Positions 35,006-47,494 of a stretch of DNA of 64,000 nt are shown here, piece after piece. Source of the DNA: Hemibagrus wyckioides (Eukaryota > Chordata > Actinopteri > Siluriformes > Bagridae). The notes under the pieces are model-generated. The model saw only the letters and a program-made list of their open reading frames with translations. It had not been told where the DNA came from and did no database searches. The stretch is taken from assembly GCF_019097595.1 (NCBI RefSeq), contig NC_080715.1:7268073-7332072 (forward strand), written 5' to 3'. How positions within the stretch are numbered: position 1 is the stretch's first letter; every line of letters begins with the position of its first letter. Made by a program: the position numbers and the translations under genes.

Positions 35006-36884
35006 TTTTCAGCAGGGATATACTCTGTTGTGTTGTATTCTCTTGTACAGTGTTGTGTAAGGCTCCCTGGGGTTGTTGCTCTACTTTCTATATCAGACTT
35101 GCTGCGGCAGTAGTGCTGGAGATTTTCTCTTTTTCTCTCTCTAGATGATGAAATGGCTTTCAGGGCTGGACTCATCTAAAGTGATGTGACACTGTCCCTG
35201 TAACAGAGTACTCTAATGGATGTACATTGTGTACAGCACAACGACCAAGACCTTCCCTCATCAGTCAGGAGGAAGGGTCTGATGTAAGACAGCGTACGAT
35301 CTTACTGACATGTCATGAGACGTGACCCTCAACCTTAACAGTGCAACGGCATTCAATCGACTTATGGAACATTTTCATGAATTATTTCGTGGCTGTGAGT
35401 CTGATATAAAATGAGTCAGGATTCTGTTGGCTTTCAGTGTTTTTCCCTCTGTTGGATAAGCTTACACAGACTTTTACTGGTTGAAGATAAACACCTTCAA
35501 ACTTTAGATCATTATGAACAAGCACTTGGGGCATCTCAGAGAGCAGAAATGGGTTTGATATCATCATTTACTTTTCTATGAATATATCGCCCTATTAGGC
35601 TAGGGACGAACAGAAACACTTATAAAAAGCTAGAAATTTCGTAAATCTCTGAGTGTCTACTTTCATATGACCTTCATATCACCCACCACTCTGTGTGTGT
35701 GTGTGTGTGTGTGAGACATGACAAAGACATTCAATGCTAAACACCTGCACATCATGAACATCTCAGGGTCATGTATGTGTTATGATTTATACTAAGATAC
35801 ATACCAAGCTGTCTAATATTAACTATAAAATCAAATGTTACACTGAATCATTTATAATAAAACTCCCTCAAGTCCTAAGAGTAATTTAAGGATTTGATAA
35901 TATAAAAAAAAAACCAACTCTTATTTCATTTCTATTAGTAAGTAAACTGTAAAAAAAAAAATAAATAAATAAATAAATTAAAAAAAATTGAGAAAAAGAA
36001 ACGCGATTGAAACGCAATCTTCACAAAACTCCAATGACAAACAAAAAATGTTTACACCATTAAAATCAAAGAATTCCTTTTGGACAGCTAATGTTTCTTC
36101 ACATCCTAAAAGAAAACCAATCTTGATAGGAAAATTCTCTGACGTTGGCTTTTGCTTTCTTTTAATTAACACATGACCTTCAGATTCAGTGCCTTTTCCT
36201 TGAAAAAGGAAGCTTTTCCTTTTACAAAAGGTTCTGAGTAGAACCTCTTTAAGAAGCCCTTAACCATCCAAAGAGCCCTTGATGAATCATTTCTGCCTGA
36301 GACTTCACAGCAGGATATCACTCGCTCCCTTTCAGCAGGATCTATAGGAGCTGCTACTGTTGTCAGTAATGGGCTACAGTGATCCTAGATCAAATGTTTA
36401 GGCTACTGTGTTATACAGACTGCGGTCTGAGACCACACTGAAACTGTGGATTTTATTTATTCATTTTTTAAATAAAACAGTTTTTGGATTTGTGAAATAT
36501 TTTAAACAAAGAAAGTAAATGTTCAAACTCTTCATTATGTCTAGTTCCCTAGAAATAGCAAATTTGTGATACTGTCCATGTTACCTGCTTTGCACAAAAG
36601 GTTACGTTTTCCTTTTTTCTTCTTCTTCTTCTGCATTCCACTAAAGCACACATTCACTCCAGATTCCAACGGATTTGTTAGAAAAATGAATCATCAGCGT
36701 TTCCAAGCGAATAGAGTCCATATTATGGTCATTATGTGCGGTCGTTATAGCAAATATATAGCAAAAGCAGGAAACACCATAAGACTAAGAAATTCAGACA
36801 TGTATATAAATATTGTTATGCTGATTATGTAATAAAGAATCATTTTTTTACTATCCTAAATAAAAAAAAGAATGCAAAATAAAA

Positions 36885-37025
36885 CCTTTTTCGAAAGTGA
36901 TCTGTTTAACATTTTGTGCTTCTGCTGCTAAACGTTGCTAGGTTAGAGGCAAGATATGTTTGTACTGTCTTAGTTAGTAAGGCTTGACCTGGACAGTACA
37001 AGTTTAGATGCTCAACAAAATGGCG
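36885..37025 (+). repeat. Intronic direct duplication, copy 1
   Basis: Shares TTTTGTGCTTCTGCTGCTAA and GCTAGGTTAGAGGCAAGA with the second copy at 37412-37572, about 530 bp away, with scattered substitutions. Confidence 0.85.
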
Positions 37026-37339
37026 TATTTATGAATGCCATCTTTTAGCTCATCTTTTGCTTTTAGAGAAAATAGTTTAGCTAATTTGTGAAATAATTTA
37101 AACTAAAATTATAGAAAATGTTTTGCTGAAAAAGGAGTCATTATTGTAGACATTTTTCTAACAACGTTTTTGTTGAAATTTTTTAATGTGTTTAAATTTC
37201 AATTTTTAAGTTACATTTCTAATACGATGATGATTATACATGATACTTATAATTATAATAATTCATTATAATACAATCTTATATTACAAATAATTTCTAA
37301 ATAATTCTTAAAAGCATCTAACTTTATTTCAAATAGCCT

Positions 37340-37400
37340 TACTGGCTTCTTTTGAATGGTTCTATATAAAGAACCATTATGGAGGTTCCTTTTATGGAAC
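37340..37400. repeat. GGTTCT/AGAACC palindromic repeat fragment
   Basis: GGTTCTATATAAAGAACC is a small hairpin followed by GGAGGTTCCTTTTATGGAAC. Similar motifs at 36185-36260, 42780-42920 and 43350-43440 suggest scraps of a MITE family. Confidence 0.4.
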
Positions 37401-37411
37401 AAGTAATAAAA

Positions 37412-37572
37412 CGCTTTTCGAAAGTGCTCTGTATAATTTTGTGCTTCTGCTGCTAAACATTGCTAGGTTAGAGGCAAGACATATAGACATATAAACTAAG
37501 TACTGTCTTAGTTTGTGACGCCTGATCTGGACAGTATGGTTTAGACACTCAACAATCCATCTACAGCTCATC
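37412..37572 (+). repeat. Intronic direct duplication, copy 2
   Basis: Second copy of the block at 36885-37025. Ends with GACACTCAACAATCCATCTA where copy 1 has GATGCTCAACAAAATGGCG. Confidence 0.85.
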
Positions 37573-37731
37573 ATGATTCAACTTATTCTTAACAACCTGA
37601 AATTATATTAATCTCTCGGAAAGAACAGTCTGCAGATGGTCTGTTTAACATCAAGAGCAGTGAATTGGACGGTACCGTAACACTACTTTTCATAACCAGT
37701 GTGTGAAGGCATGGCCTAAACTGCAAGGTTT

Positions 37732-37865
<134 letters not shown>

Positions 37866-38225
37866 AGAATCTCAAGTGCAGATGTGCACCATTTTTTCCA
37901 ATTCTGCCTGAACACTTAAACTTGGGTGGTATTTGGGGTGGTTTTCCTGACCACTGCAAACCAGCAGCCTAATGTGACCTTGACCAGACACATTAATGTA
38001 AATGAAGGCGGTCTTTCTTTGTCTGCTTCACTTCCACTGGCATGAAAGTAAAAACCTCCCACTTGCACAAGCTTTTTCATGCATCCTGATGCCCATCTCT
38101 AGTTTTTTATTTAACCAGATATCTGGCAAAACTCTCTAGCTTAATACAAAAAAGTGGACGAGAAAGCAAGTGTGGGTTTATAGTGTCTAAATGATCTGCC
38201 AAACACTACATACACACCACATACA

Positions 38226-38247
38226 CTCTTGCTACATTGAGAGTCTG

Positions 38248-38338
<91 letters not shown>

Positions 38339-38366
38339 GTCTATCTACTCTTGCTACATTGAAAGT
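38226..38366. repeat. (TCTA)n with duplicated flanks
   Basis: About 25 TCTA units between two nearly identical flanks: CTCTTGCTACATTGAGAGT on the left and CTCTTGCTACATTGAAAGT on the right. This implies tandem duplication of the flank with the array inside. Confidence 0.9.
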
Positions 38367-38867
38367 TTGGTGTCAATAGTGGAGTATATAAATAATAAAG
38401 AATAATAAAGTGATGCCCTTTTATATAGCAACAGTGAAGCAAGCTAGTTTTCTGGCTACAGTCCCAGGCATTTGTTTTTGCTGGAGATGGGTGCAAAGCT
38501 GCATTTGTAATTTTCATATTTTTATACTCCATACAGGAAACTACAGGAATTGGGAACAGATTGAGTTGGGAGCATTTAGAACTATTGCAAATTGAAAGCA
38601 ATTCACCTTTTTGCTGCTCATGCTTGTCTTGCATCAAGACTTGTCTCTGTTCTGATACATCGGTGGTGGAATGAACTTGTCCAAACAACTGAGTCACTGG
38701 CTGTCTTCGAACCTGTCTTCAAACCTAACTTTTCCTGAAGTACTTAAAGTAGCACTTAAAAACGCAAAGAATGTCTGTGCAACAGTGTTTAGACTGACGG
38801 TATTCTCAGTCCGTGATCTAACAAACCAGTATCTGGATGTATTCACTGATAGAGACTTCAAAGCACT

Positions 38868-38922
38868 TCTAGTAAGTCACTCTGGATAAGTGCGTCTGCC
38901 AAATGCTGTAAACGTAAATGGT
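38868..38922 (+). mobile_element. SINE tail fragment
   Basis: AGTCACTCTGGATAAGTGCG and CTGCCAAATGCTGTAAACG match the tail of the 23787 SINE. The head is missing, so this is a 5'-truncated copy. Confidence 0.75.
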
Positions 38923-40324
38923 CTCTGTTGGCAGAAATGCACCTCAGAGTCTTATACATCTCTATAAAATGGGGCTTCCTGTTGCTTTGTTACCTGGTAT
39001 TGAGGTAAATAAGGTTTAATAAGATACGAGACTTATAACCAAAAGCTTTCTAGGCGAGTTGCCAGTTTATTAGGTAAGACTACTATACAGGTCATTTCGT
39101 ATCCAATTATCCCATCTGTTGCAATACACAGCTTATCTGACACCTACTACAAGCTGTAACAATGTCATGAAGGAATGCATGTCAGAATCACATGAAAAAG
39201 ATAAAGATGTACCTTCCAGAGCCGGCTCAGTCTACAGACAGCACAGCGCTACAGCGTGCTTTAAGAGGTAACATCAAGAGAAAGCTCTTATGGAAATAGC
39301 TGGAGCTATTTTCATGATTTTGTCCCTCAGGTTTCCTGTGTGAAGTGTCCTAAAGGTCTGAGATGAAGCACAGCAGCAGCATCGGGCCACTGGGAGAGAG
39401 CTGGAGCTGGGTGTTAAGAAGCTGCTATGACAGCAAGGACCCACGGGCCATCTGTGTACCAGCGTGACGTTCATTTGGCCTGATTCGTGCCGAGATGCTG
39501 CATAGTAATGAGTAATAAACGTACAGCATCCCAATCTGTCTGCAGATGAATAAGTGGGGCTTCAGATGAGCCGTGTCTCTGTGCTGGGCGGAGATCTTGT
39601 TTTTGCATTCTTTGAAATAGACTATGAATCAATTCCAGACAACCGCATGCCATCATGCTAAACAGTACGTCAAAAATGGTTTATTACCACTGGGAAAAGG
39701 GAAAGGATCATTTTGACAGGCTGTGGTTTGGGATGGTAATCATTTGAAAAACTTTGTAGTTGCCGCTAAATCCTTAGCTAGCAAACAAAGTCTCTTAAAT
39801 ACAAAGTGTTTGTCAGCAACCTATTAACAATGGACTATTTCGAGTCATGTTCAGACCCTTTGTACACCAATCTGGCCACATGCTTCATAATCTTGAAGTC
39901 TGATTGTTTATTCAAACATTTGTACACAACTTTTGCCAATGGACGACAAAATTTTTAACCAAATGAGCTGTTCGGAACAACACAATGACTTTACTGAAAT
40001 AATCACGGAGTCCAATTTTGAAAGGTGATGCATATTTCTGTTTAAAGCAGCTATGGGTCTCATGTTTGTCATGTGAGCTACAAAACCCCTATGGTTATTT
40101 GAATGCAATGCTAATCAAATGGCCTTGTCCCGTGGAAGTAGGTGGTTCTTAGCCATGTTAAATTACAAAAAGTACCAGACTTAGTAATAGCTAGCTTGTT
40201 AGTGTAATATTGATGTCTGTCAGTGAAATAAAGAACTTGGGCATGTTTTGTTTTGGGAAAACAAAAACGAGTGATAGGGTAGTGTGATGAGGCTTGATAT
40301 GACGTTGATTTTTTTTTTCTTTTC

Positions 40325-40645
40325 ACATGGTCCATCCATCCATCCTCTGTAGCACTTAACCTACATAGGGTTGCGGGGAGCTTCGAGTTTATCCCAGGGG
40401 ACACGTGGGCACAAGGCGAGGGCCAACCAATCATAGGACACAATCTCACACACTCGCACATCCATTCACAGACTTCAGAAAATTTAGTAATGGCAGTCAG
40501 CCTCATGTCTTTGCACTGGGGAGGAAACCGGATTACCCAGAGGAAACCTCTGAAGCCTGCAAGTAGATACAAACTCCTCAAAAACCTCCAAACACAGGAG
40601 GTGAGAGCAAACATACTCACCACTACACCATCATGCCCACCTCTT
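40325..40645 (-). mobile_element. tRNA-headed SINE, near complete
   Basis: The plus strand shows CATCCATCCATCCTCTGTAG, GGGTTGCGGGGAGCTTCGAG, GGAGGAAACCGGATTACCCA, AGGAGGTGAGAGCAAACATA and CACCACTACACCATCATGCC, the inverted order of a SINE whose reversed head lies at the right. The 170-codon open frame across it is incidental. Confidence 0.82.
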
Positions 40646-41924
40646 AGTTAATAAAACAAAAATAGTAGTTTGTCATTTTAAAGGTTCCCCACAAAGTGTA
40701 AATCCTGAAATCATAAAGGGACACCTTCGATTGTTACCCTGACACTAGAGACTCCTTCCAAAAATGGTAACTGTGATATCCCCTTACAGAAAATGCTCAG
40801 CACTGTACAGAGTACATAGTGATTCCACCATATGTGAATTAGCTGCTACTGTAGAAGCAGCAATTCATTAGAACAAGCACCTTGCATCTGGCTCTATTGC
40901 CAGAGCTGCTGTTCTAGAAAAATTCAGCCAGACCATCTGACCAATCCGAATCGGGACCATAATTTAAATTTACTGTGCCCCAGAAAACAGATTACTGCTG
41001 GCCCAAATTTTCCAGCATCATCTGGCCCACATTCCAGCTTCAAATGCCAGCAATCAACTCACGTGGATCTCGAAGCGTATCGCAGGCGTACGGAGCAGAA
41101 CTTGCAGCTGTGTCACATCTGTCCAGATCTGTAATAGCATTAGATGTGGTCGGTTGCATTTACGCCATTTTTGGCCCAGGTTCCAAATGTGGCTAATTTT
41201 ATTAAAATATTAGTGCAGGATGTGTATTTTAGGAGCATACGCTCTACGCTGGTGTATTTCTGCTGCCATTAACGTCATACCCAGGGGTTTGTGTGTAATG
41301 GAGAGGAGCATGTGCACCTGTACAAGTGAAGCAAAGCTCCAGTGCTATAATTTACTGAAAATGTTAACCGTAGCATGATATAATCATGCTAATAATAGTA
41401 ATAATAATCTAATATAGAATTCAAGTTGTTTCATAGAGAGCGATGCTTTCATTTCATGTCATGTTAACTGCTGTGCATTCAACATTTGCTCATTAAAGGA
41501 AAACATGTTCGTTTGGCTCATTTAACCACGTTATTGAATCATGTATCTTAATAATGAAAAGATCTTCTGATATAGATTTTGATGCCAAAAATGAAGGAAA
41601 AAAAAACAAAACAAAAAAAACACGAAGAGTTAAATTAAGCCCTTAGGACATAAAAAGAAGAACCGGAAACTAGCTTTGATCACATGTCCATGATATCAGG
41701 GTTGAGAACTTGGGTGTAATGAGAGATAAATTGAACACAGTGTTTAGTAGTCAAGGTGGTGTTGGCATCATGAGAGATCCCCAACCTCCTAAAGAGCAAT
41801 TTAACCACCAGCTACTGTACATCCACAACCAGAGAAATCCATCCAAGTGTCTGCTTCCAGAAGCTCTAATATTATTCTTTAATAAACTTTGTTCTTTTTA
41901 ACATCACCTTCAAATGATTAATAA

Positions 41925-42163
41925 TGAGTAGCCTTTACTTGTCACATATACATTACTGCACTGAGAAATTCCTTCTTTGCATATCCCATCCTTGGAGGGT
42001 TGGGGTCAGAGCACAGGGTCAGCCAGGATACAGCATCCCTGGAGCAGGAATGGTTGGGGGCCTTACTTAAGAGCCCAACAGTGGCAGCTTGGCAGTGCTG
42101 GGGCTTGAACCCCAATTTTCCGATCAGCAACCTTAACCATTTGAGCTACCACCACCCCACATA
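41925..42163 (-). mobile_element. tRNA-derived SINE, second family
   Basis: The plus strand begins with TTTACTTGTCACATATACAT and AAATTCCTTCTTTGCATATC (inverted tail), passes GGGGTCAGAGCACAGGGTCA, and ends with GCTTGAACCCCAATTTTCCG and AACCTTAACCATTTGAGCTA (inverted B and A boxes). Relatives are at 44970-45172 (minus) and 46440-46645 (plus). Confidence 0.82.
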
Positions 42164-43734
42164 TGTGTGCTAGTCTATAAATCTGTAAATTTCTGTCATA
42201 CTTGCTCTTATTTACAGTTTTTTAAGTAGTGTGTGACGTTAATTGTATCAATTAATAGAAGTAAACAAGTATATTATGAATAAGCATGAATATTATGAAT
42301 AAGCAAAATAGTTCCTGGTTAAGCTTGTTTCAAGGCAAAACCAACGAAGCAACTCAAGATCATGTAAGAATTCCTGTGCAAATGAATTAAATATCAAGAC
42401 AAATAATGAAAAAAATAGTCAATCTGTATCTACAGAGGATAACGTTTGTTGCTTAGTGATGATGCTTCATGCTCACATTCAGACAAGACCTCGGAGTTCT
42501 CCGGTTTCCTCCCACTTCCAAAAAAGAAAACCATGCTGGTAAATGGACTACACTGAACCGCAATTAGGTGTGAGCTGGCATGTGAATGTTTGTGTGAAAA
42601 TCTGACATCCCATGCAGGCTCTGTATCCATTGCCACCCTGACCAGAGTAAAGAGCTTACTGAAGATGAACTAGTGAATGAAGATTAGGATGCATTTCATT
42701 TTGTCTTTACTACTGATACCTGCCTTATCTGACCAGATGGTTCATTATATGACTTTATTCTAGAATCATAAAAGGAAGGGTTCTATAGAGAACCTAAAAC
42801 AGTTCTACCACTTACTTCATACATGGAATCCCTTTATCTTGAAACATTTTGAAGGGTTAATTTAAGAGAATCCAATGTGGTTCTTTGAATTCATGTTAGA
42901 TGGTTCTTTTCAGAATCATTTAGGGTTTCTTAATAATAATCAAAATAAATAAATATATAATAATAATACTTTTGTCTTCTTCTTCTTATACTATTATTAT
43001 AATAATTATTATTATAAAGAACGTAACACTACATTTTTTTTATCTACTACTTATTATTATTATTAAATTTGTACACAGTATAAATGTATTTTTATTCATT
43101 TGTTAATTTTTTTTTTTTATACAGTAAAACTCTTCCCTTTTACTGAAGTGTTTCCTTCCATACAGAATTATTTCACAAATTTTAATAAAAAATGTAATCT
43201 CCTCTAAAATACATCATTCATAAACCAATCATTTCAAAACATCTCACAGCATTATCTACATAGAAAATAAAACTCCAAATATTAATGACAGCTTTCTTTG
43301 AATTACAGACCTGCTCTTTAGAATATAAACAACTCTATTGCTCTCCATAGAATCTTTTTTTTTCTGTTAGAGGTTCTATTGTCCAACAACAGAACCCCAG
43401 GCATCTATATATTGAACTCTCAAGAAACTTTTTTTTGAGAGTGTAGTGAAATTGATATTATTTGCTGAATTGTGTTTCAGCCTATTCAATTGACTCAGCA
43501 AGGTTTTATATGAAATTTGTCTCTCTCATAGTTTGTGTCCTCCAAACAAATTCATAATAATCCATATCAATTCAATTGAACCGAATGAAACATATGGATG
43601 GAAACATATCCATAAAAGACAATCGTGCTAATGGGCTCATTAGACAAAGAAGCAATTACTTGCTAAGATTGCTAATAGCTTTGTAATTACTATTATTATT
43701 ATCCTATTCAATCACATAAATTTCTCTACTGGAA

Positions 43735-43735
<1 letters not shown>
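42164..43735. other. Intronic DNA with degraded repeats
   Basis: A degenerate plus-strand relative of the 28415 SINE may lie at 42430-42640 (GTTCTCCGGTTTCCTCCCAC). GGTTCT-type MITE scraps are at 42780-42920 and 43350-43440. The rest is AT-rich with (ATT/AAT)n stretches near 42930-43080. Confidence 0.4.
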
Positions 43736-43774
<39 letters not shown>

Positions 43775-43791
43775 ACATTATATATATATGT

Positions 43792-43898
43792 GAATATGAG
43801 TATTCATGGGTTGATTTTATATATATATATACACACATACACACATATATATATACATATAATGTATATATATAATCAACCCATGAATACACATATTC
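43792..43898. repeat. Long inverted repeat (hairpin) with TA-rich loop
   Basis: The left arm GAATATGAGTATTCATGGGT plus TGATT pairs with the right arm AATCA plus ACCCATGAATACACATATTC, with one mismatch. The centre is (TA)n/(CA)n. It may be a small MITE or a palindromic expansion, and lies in the large ZNF385B intron. Confidence 0.85.
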
Positions 43899-44003
43899 AG
43901 TATGCAGCATCACAAACAGCACAGGTCAGCATGAGGACAGGAAGAGGAAGCAGATAAGGAAGAGGAAGAGGGCAGGTGATGAGAACAAAAGGCTGAGATT
44001 AAC

Positions 44004-44211
44004 CTGATTGGTCCAAGGTGCTGTCAGTGACCATAGCAGAGGAGATAGGGGGAGGGACGGGGACGGAGGCAGGGGCAGAGGCAGGTCCAGTGCTGATGGG
44101 CTTGGTGCAGTTGTCCGAGCCAGTTCCGCCTTTCTGCTTAGTTTTTGTGGACTCTTGTGCTTTGAGCTTCTTGGCATGTTTGCTCCCTCTGTAGTGTGCC
44201 TCAGCTTGGCT
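44004..44211 (-). CDS. znf385b: ZNF385B exon: end of a zinc finger and Ser/Pro/Thr linker
   Basis: This 208-bp exon follows TTCTCTTTTGTAG and ends CAA TCA G before GTTAATC (phase 1). The frame that joins to the next exon reads SQAEAHYRGSKHAKKLKAQE, with both zinc-binding histidines of a U1-type finger whose cysteines must be in an upstream exon outside the window. It continues STKTKQKGGTGSDNCTKPIS and a proline/valine-rich linker, ending VTDSTLDQS, 69 residues in all. QAEAHY-GSKHAKKLKA is diagnostic for the first finger of ZNF385 proteins. An ATG-started frame over the same DNA at 43926-44177 is out of phase and is not the product. Confidence 0.92.
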
Positions 44212-44268
44212 CTACAAAAGAGAAGAAATAAATCAAATGAGGCTCGTTTTCAACAACTGGTATCATGG

Positions 44269-44271
<3 letters not shown>

Positions 44272-44313
<42 letters not shown>
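44272..44313. repeat. (CT)n(CA)n microsatellite
   Basis: About 14 CT units followed by about 7 CA units, 60 bp upstream (in gene sense) of the exon acceptor at 44212. Confidence 0.93.
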
Positions 44314-44315
<2 letters not shown>

Positions 44316-44969
44316 GTGTATGTCCAATCTGGAATGTGACTCCAGGATCAGAGATTACGATTCATCTTAAAACGACTGAAACAAACACATTCTTACCTAC
44401 AAACTGTGCCATTGTGTAGTATAAATAGTGTGAGTCTTGTCTTCTTGTTTACAATTCCAACAACATGAGCACTTCAAGCACACAGAAGATGTACTTATTC
44501 AACTGAAAAACAAAGTGCACTCAACAGTTGCAGCTGGGTTTAGACAGAGAAAAAGGGGCGGGGCTACCAGACACTGACACTGTATGAACATTTTTTTTTC
44601 AAGATGGCCAACAACACTTTGGTGGACAAGATATCTTCTAAAGGTCCTTTAAATGAAGCCACATCATGTGATGTATTCTATATTAGTGTATTTTTAAATG
44701 CTAAGGCTACTAGTCGTGTCGCATTACGTGTATTTGACATCATCTGGGAAACGATTTATACGTAATTAATTTTAAAAAAGTTATTTTAGACGATACGAAC
44801 TTTCTAAAATTCACACTAGATACAAGAGAACATAGTGCATAGTGTAAGCACATAGTGTGCAGTCTGTCATTTGGGACACAGCTAGAGTGATGATTATAAT
44901 ATCCAGATCAGAATTTTTTATTTGTATTTTAATTAAATACAGGTGTACTGAATATTATCAACCCTGATG

Positions 44970-45172
44970 AGGATAGTATGATGAAAAAATTCATCTACTT
45001 GCATATCCCAGCTTGTTAGGAAGCACAGGGTCAGTTATGATACAGCGTCCCAGGTGTGGATGGGTTAAGAGTCAGACTCCAGGGTCCATCAGTGGCAGCT
45101 TGCTGGGGCTTGAACTCACGACCTTCGAATAATTTATTTCAAGACCCTTAATCACACAGTTACCACCATTCG
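44970..45172 (-). mobile_element. tRNA-derived SINE, second family
   Basis: The plus strand has TTGCATATCCCAGCTTGTTA, AGCACAGGGTCAGTTATGAT, ATCAGTGGCAGCTTGCTGGG and GGCTTGAACTCACGACCTTC (inverted B box). Same layout as 41925-42163 but more diverged. Confidence 0.78.
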
Positions 45173-45409
45173 AGTTGGATTTAATGTCTGTGTTTAGATA
45201 ACGTGCTATAAATATAAGCAGAGGGTAAGCCTCTATGCTGTGTAGATCTAGTAGAATACGCCGATGCTTCTCAATTTGTCGAAATAAAGAGAAATTCTCA
45301 CAGATGTGAGACGTGTGGATGGATGAACCTGATCACACAGTGATGAAGAAGAGACTAAACGGACATGAATAGGCTACCGTCACTGAAAGTGAGTCTTATG
45401 AGCTCATAT

Positions 45410-46000
45410 TAGAGTCTGCTTCCCTTTCAGCTGTGGATTTATGCGGAAACGAGCACTTATAAAGGATTAGAAACCTTTTGAGTTTCAGTCCGCTAGGTCT
45501 TAGGCGGCTCACTTTCTCGTTTTCACCAGATCAAAGTCGCTAAGTCTCGGAGGACTTCAAACGCAGGCGCTCTCCGTGGCTTATTCCAACTACACGGCTC
45601 GGAGATTTCTCACGCCGTTCGGACAAACCCCTGAGAGATTCCCGTTCCCTTTACGGCGTATCTGAAGACCCCGTGTAATTAACCTCACCATCTTCACAGT
45701 CCTACCTAACGATTTGTCATTCTCGGTCTATTCTTATCTGCATTATATAAGACCGTGCTTTTATAATCCACCGTAATCAGCATTTTATCCCCAAGTTTCT
45801 CCCTAAGAGATGGAACGAGCATATTTCTCGCTCTATGGCCTGTCAGAGGCTACAAAGCTGCAAAACTGTGTGAAAAACCCTGTCATGAGCTGATAAATTG
45901 GGGCCATTATGAGAATAACGCAGCAACTCGGCCTGCATTATCTTTCATTGCTTTTCCCCTACATTTACAGCGTTCTGCGGTGTAATAAAAAGGCAAACTG
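45410..46000. other. Candidate conserved noncoding block
   Basis: Unlike its surroundings this stretch is GC-balanced, repeat-free and rich in CG dinucleotides (for example CTCACGCCGTTCGGACAAAC). It also has homeodomain-type words (GTGTAATTAACCTC, GATAAATTGGGGCCATTATG). No frame looks coding. Such islands in long introns of developmental genes are often enhancers, but conservation cannot be checked here. Confidence 0.35.
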
Positions 46001-46439
46001 CGGTTATTTCAGACGTAGATGTGCTTCTATTGAAAGATGCATAACTTTAGAAGTCAATACACACTATCACCGAGTTAAAACAAGTAATGACAAACATACG
46101 AGATGACGGAGAGTGCTGCTGATGCAACAGTGCACTAAAATAAATAAATAAATAAATAAATAAATAAAAACATAATGACTGACTCCTCTTTTTATAATAG
46201 CAATACAACAACGCATTCCTCTAATTCCCACTGGTGCTATGAGCAGGAGGTAGCATAACGGAATTGTGTGTAATTTAGGACACTGTTAACTGTTAAGTGA
46301 AACAACAGATTGAAAGAAATTTAAACAAAGACTCAATATACATCTTGGATGCTACTGAAAATCAAATGTTAATTATACAGATTAATGTGCGATTTGTTCA
46401 CCTTGTCTCCATTTTAGCTCCTTCTATTCTATTTCTATC

Positions 46440-46645
46440 ATATTTCTGAGGCTCTAGGTTGTTGGATCAGGGTTTAAGCCCCAGCACCACTGTTGGGCAA
46501 TTGAGCAAGGCCCTTAACCCTCCCTGCTCCATGGGTGCTGTATCATAGCTGCCCCTGTGCTCTGACCCCAACTTCCTCAGCTAGGAAATGCAAAGAAAAG
46601 AATTTCACTGTGCTGTAATCTATGTGTGGTGATAATAAAGGCTTC
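46440..46645 (+). mobile_element. tRNA-derived SINE, second family, 3' end intact
   Basis: GTTGTTGGATCAGGGTTTAA (B-box region), GCAAGGCCCTTAACCCTCCC, CTGTGCTCTGACCCCAACTT and the end TTTCACTGTGCTGTAATCTA with GATAATAAAGGCTTCTT. It is the plus-strand counterpart of 41925-42163. Confidence 0.82.
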
Positions 46646-46809
46646 TTGCCCTCAGTTCTTCTTCTTCTATTCTATATTTCTATTCAGGTTCTATTTGTGA
46701 AACCCAGCCCTTCATTAAATCTCATTATTTTCTATTTCAGACCCTTCAATATCATACAGCAAATTATTATTCTTGTATTTATTTTAATAAATAAATTAAT
46801 TAATTTCTC

Positions 46810-46930
46810 TCAGCACTGAAACCCAGGTTTGATTACCAGGGCAAGGAATCAACTGGGCCAGTGAGGGGTTAACTCTGAGTGCCAGTCGCAAGCTCCAGGC
46901 AACACAACACCATGAGACTCACAACTTCTC
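46810..46930 (+). mobile_element. SINE fragment, 51207-type
   Basis: CCCAGGTTTGATTACCAGGG (degenerate B box), GGGCCAGTGAGGGGTTAACT and GAGTGCCAGTCGCAAGCTCC follow the order of the 51207 element, with the head and tail missing. Confidence 0.65.
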
Positions 46931-47468
46931 CTTTTGCTTTCTGAAGATTTGTCTCACAGATGCAACAGATTAAATAATGAACTGATTTTATAACAAGCTA
47001 AAAAATATTATTAGACTAAAAGGAAAAGACCAGCCCATTTGTTTCTATTGAAATATTTGTTATTCTGAATCAGTGTGTTGGTCAGTGCTCTATTTAGTGT
47101 TATTCCTGTCAGAAATTCCCAGGTGAGTGTCACGCTAATCTGACACAGGGACCCTGTGGCTGCTAGCATGGTTACAACAGACATTCAAAGTCATCTTAAT
47201 GAGATCAGTATCTCATTAAAATCCAATGTATTCAAAGTAGGTACAAATTTTGGACTCAATTTCCCCATAATTCAATGCAGCACATGACATGATTACAATC
47301 CTGAGTTACACCAGAGACTCGGTTTGGCTAATTAGCAATCTACCAGATCTGTGAAAGGAGCACGCTGGTGTTGATGGTGATATTAACATGAAAGGTGAAA
47401 CGTGAAAAGGTGAAACTACAGACGATAAAGTGACAAAGCTCTGGCAGAGTAAAGTGCCGCTGCATCAC

Positions 47469-47494
47469 TCTCTTTTTTTTTTTTTTTTTTTTTT
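47469..47494. repeat. Poly-T run
   Basis: About 23 consecutive T. Flanking sequence partly repeats 46220-46440: GCAGGTAGCACAATGGAATT near 47538 resembles GGAGGTAGCATAACGGAATT near 46246, followed by similar stretches up to GTTCACTTGGTTTCATTTCA. Confidence 0.8.

Noticed and set aside
40111..40623. 170-codon minus-strand frame
   Set aside because: Runs across a SINE and contains no conserved domain.
43926..44177. ATG-started minus-strand frame over the 44-kb exon
   Set aside because: It is out of phase with the splice-consistent ZNF385B frame and runs through the donor site. The true product reads SQAEAHYRGSKHAKKLKA.
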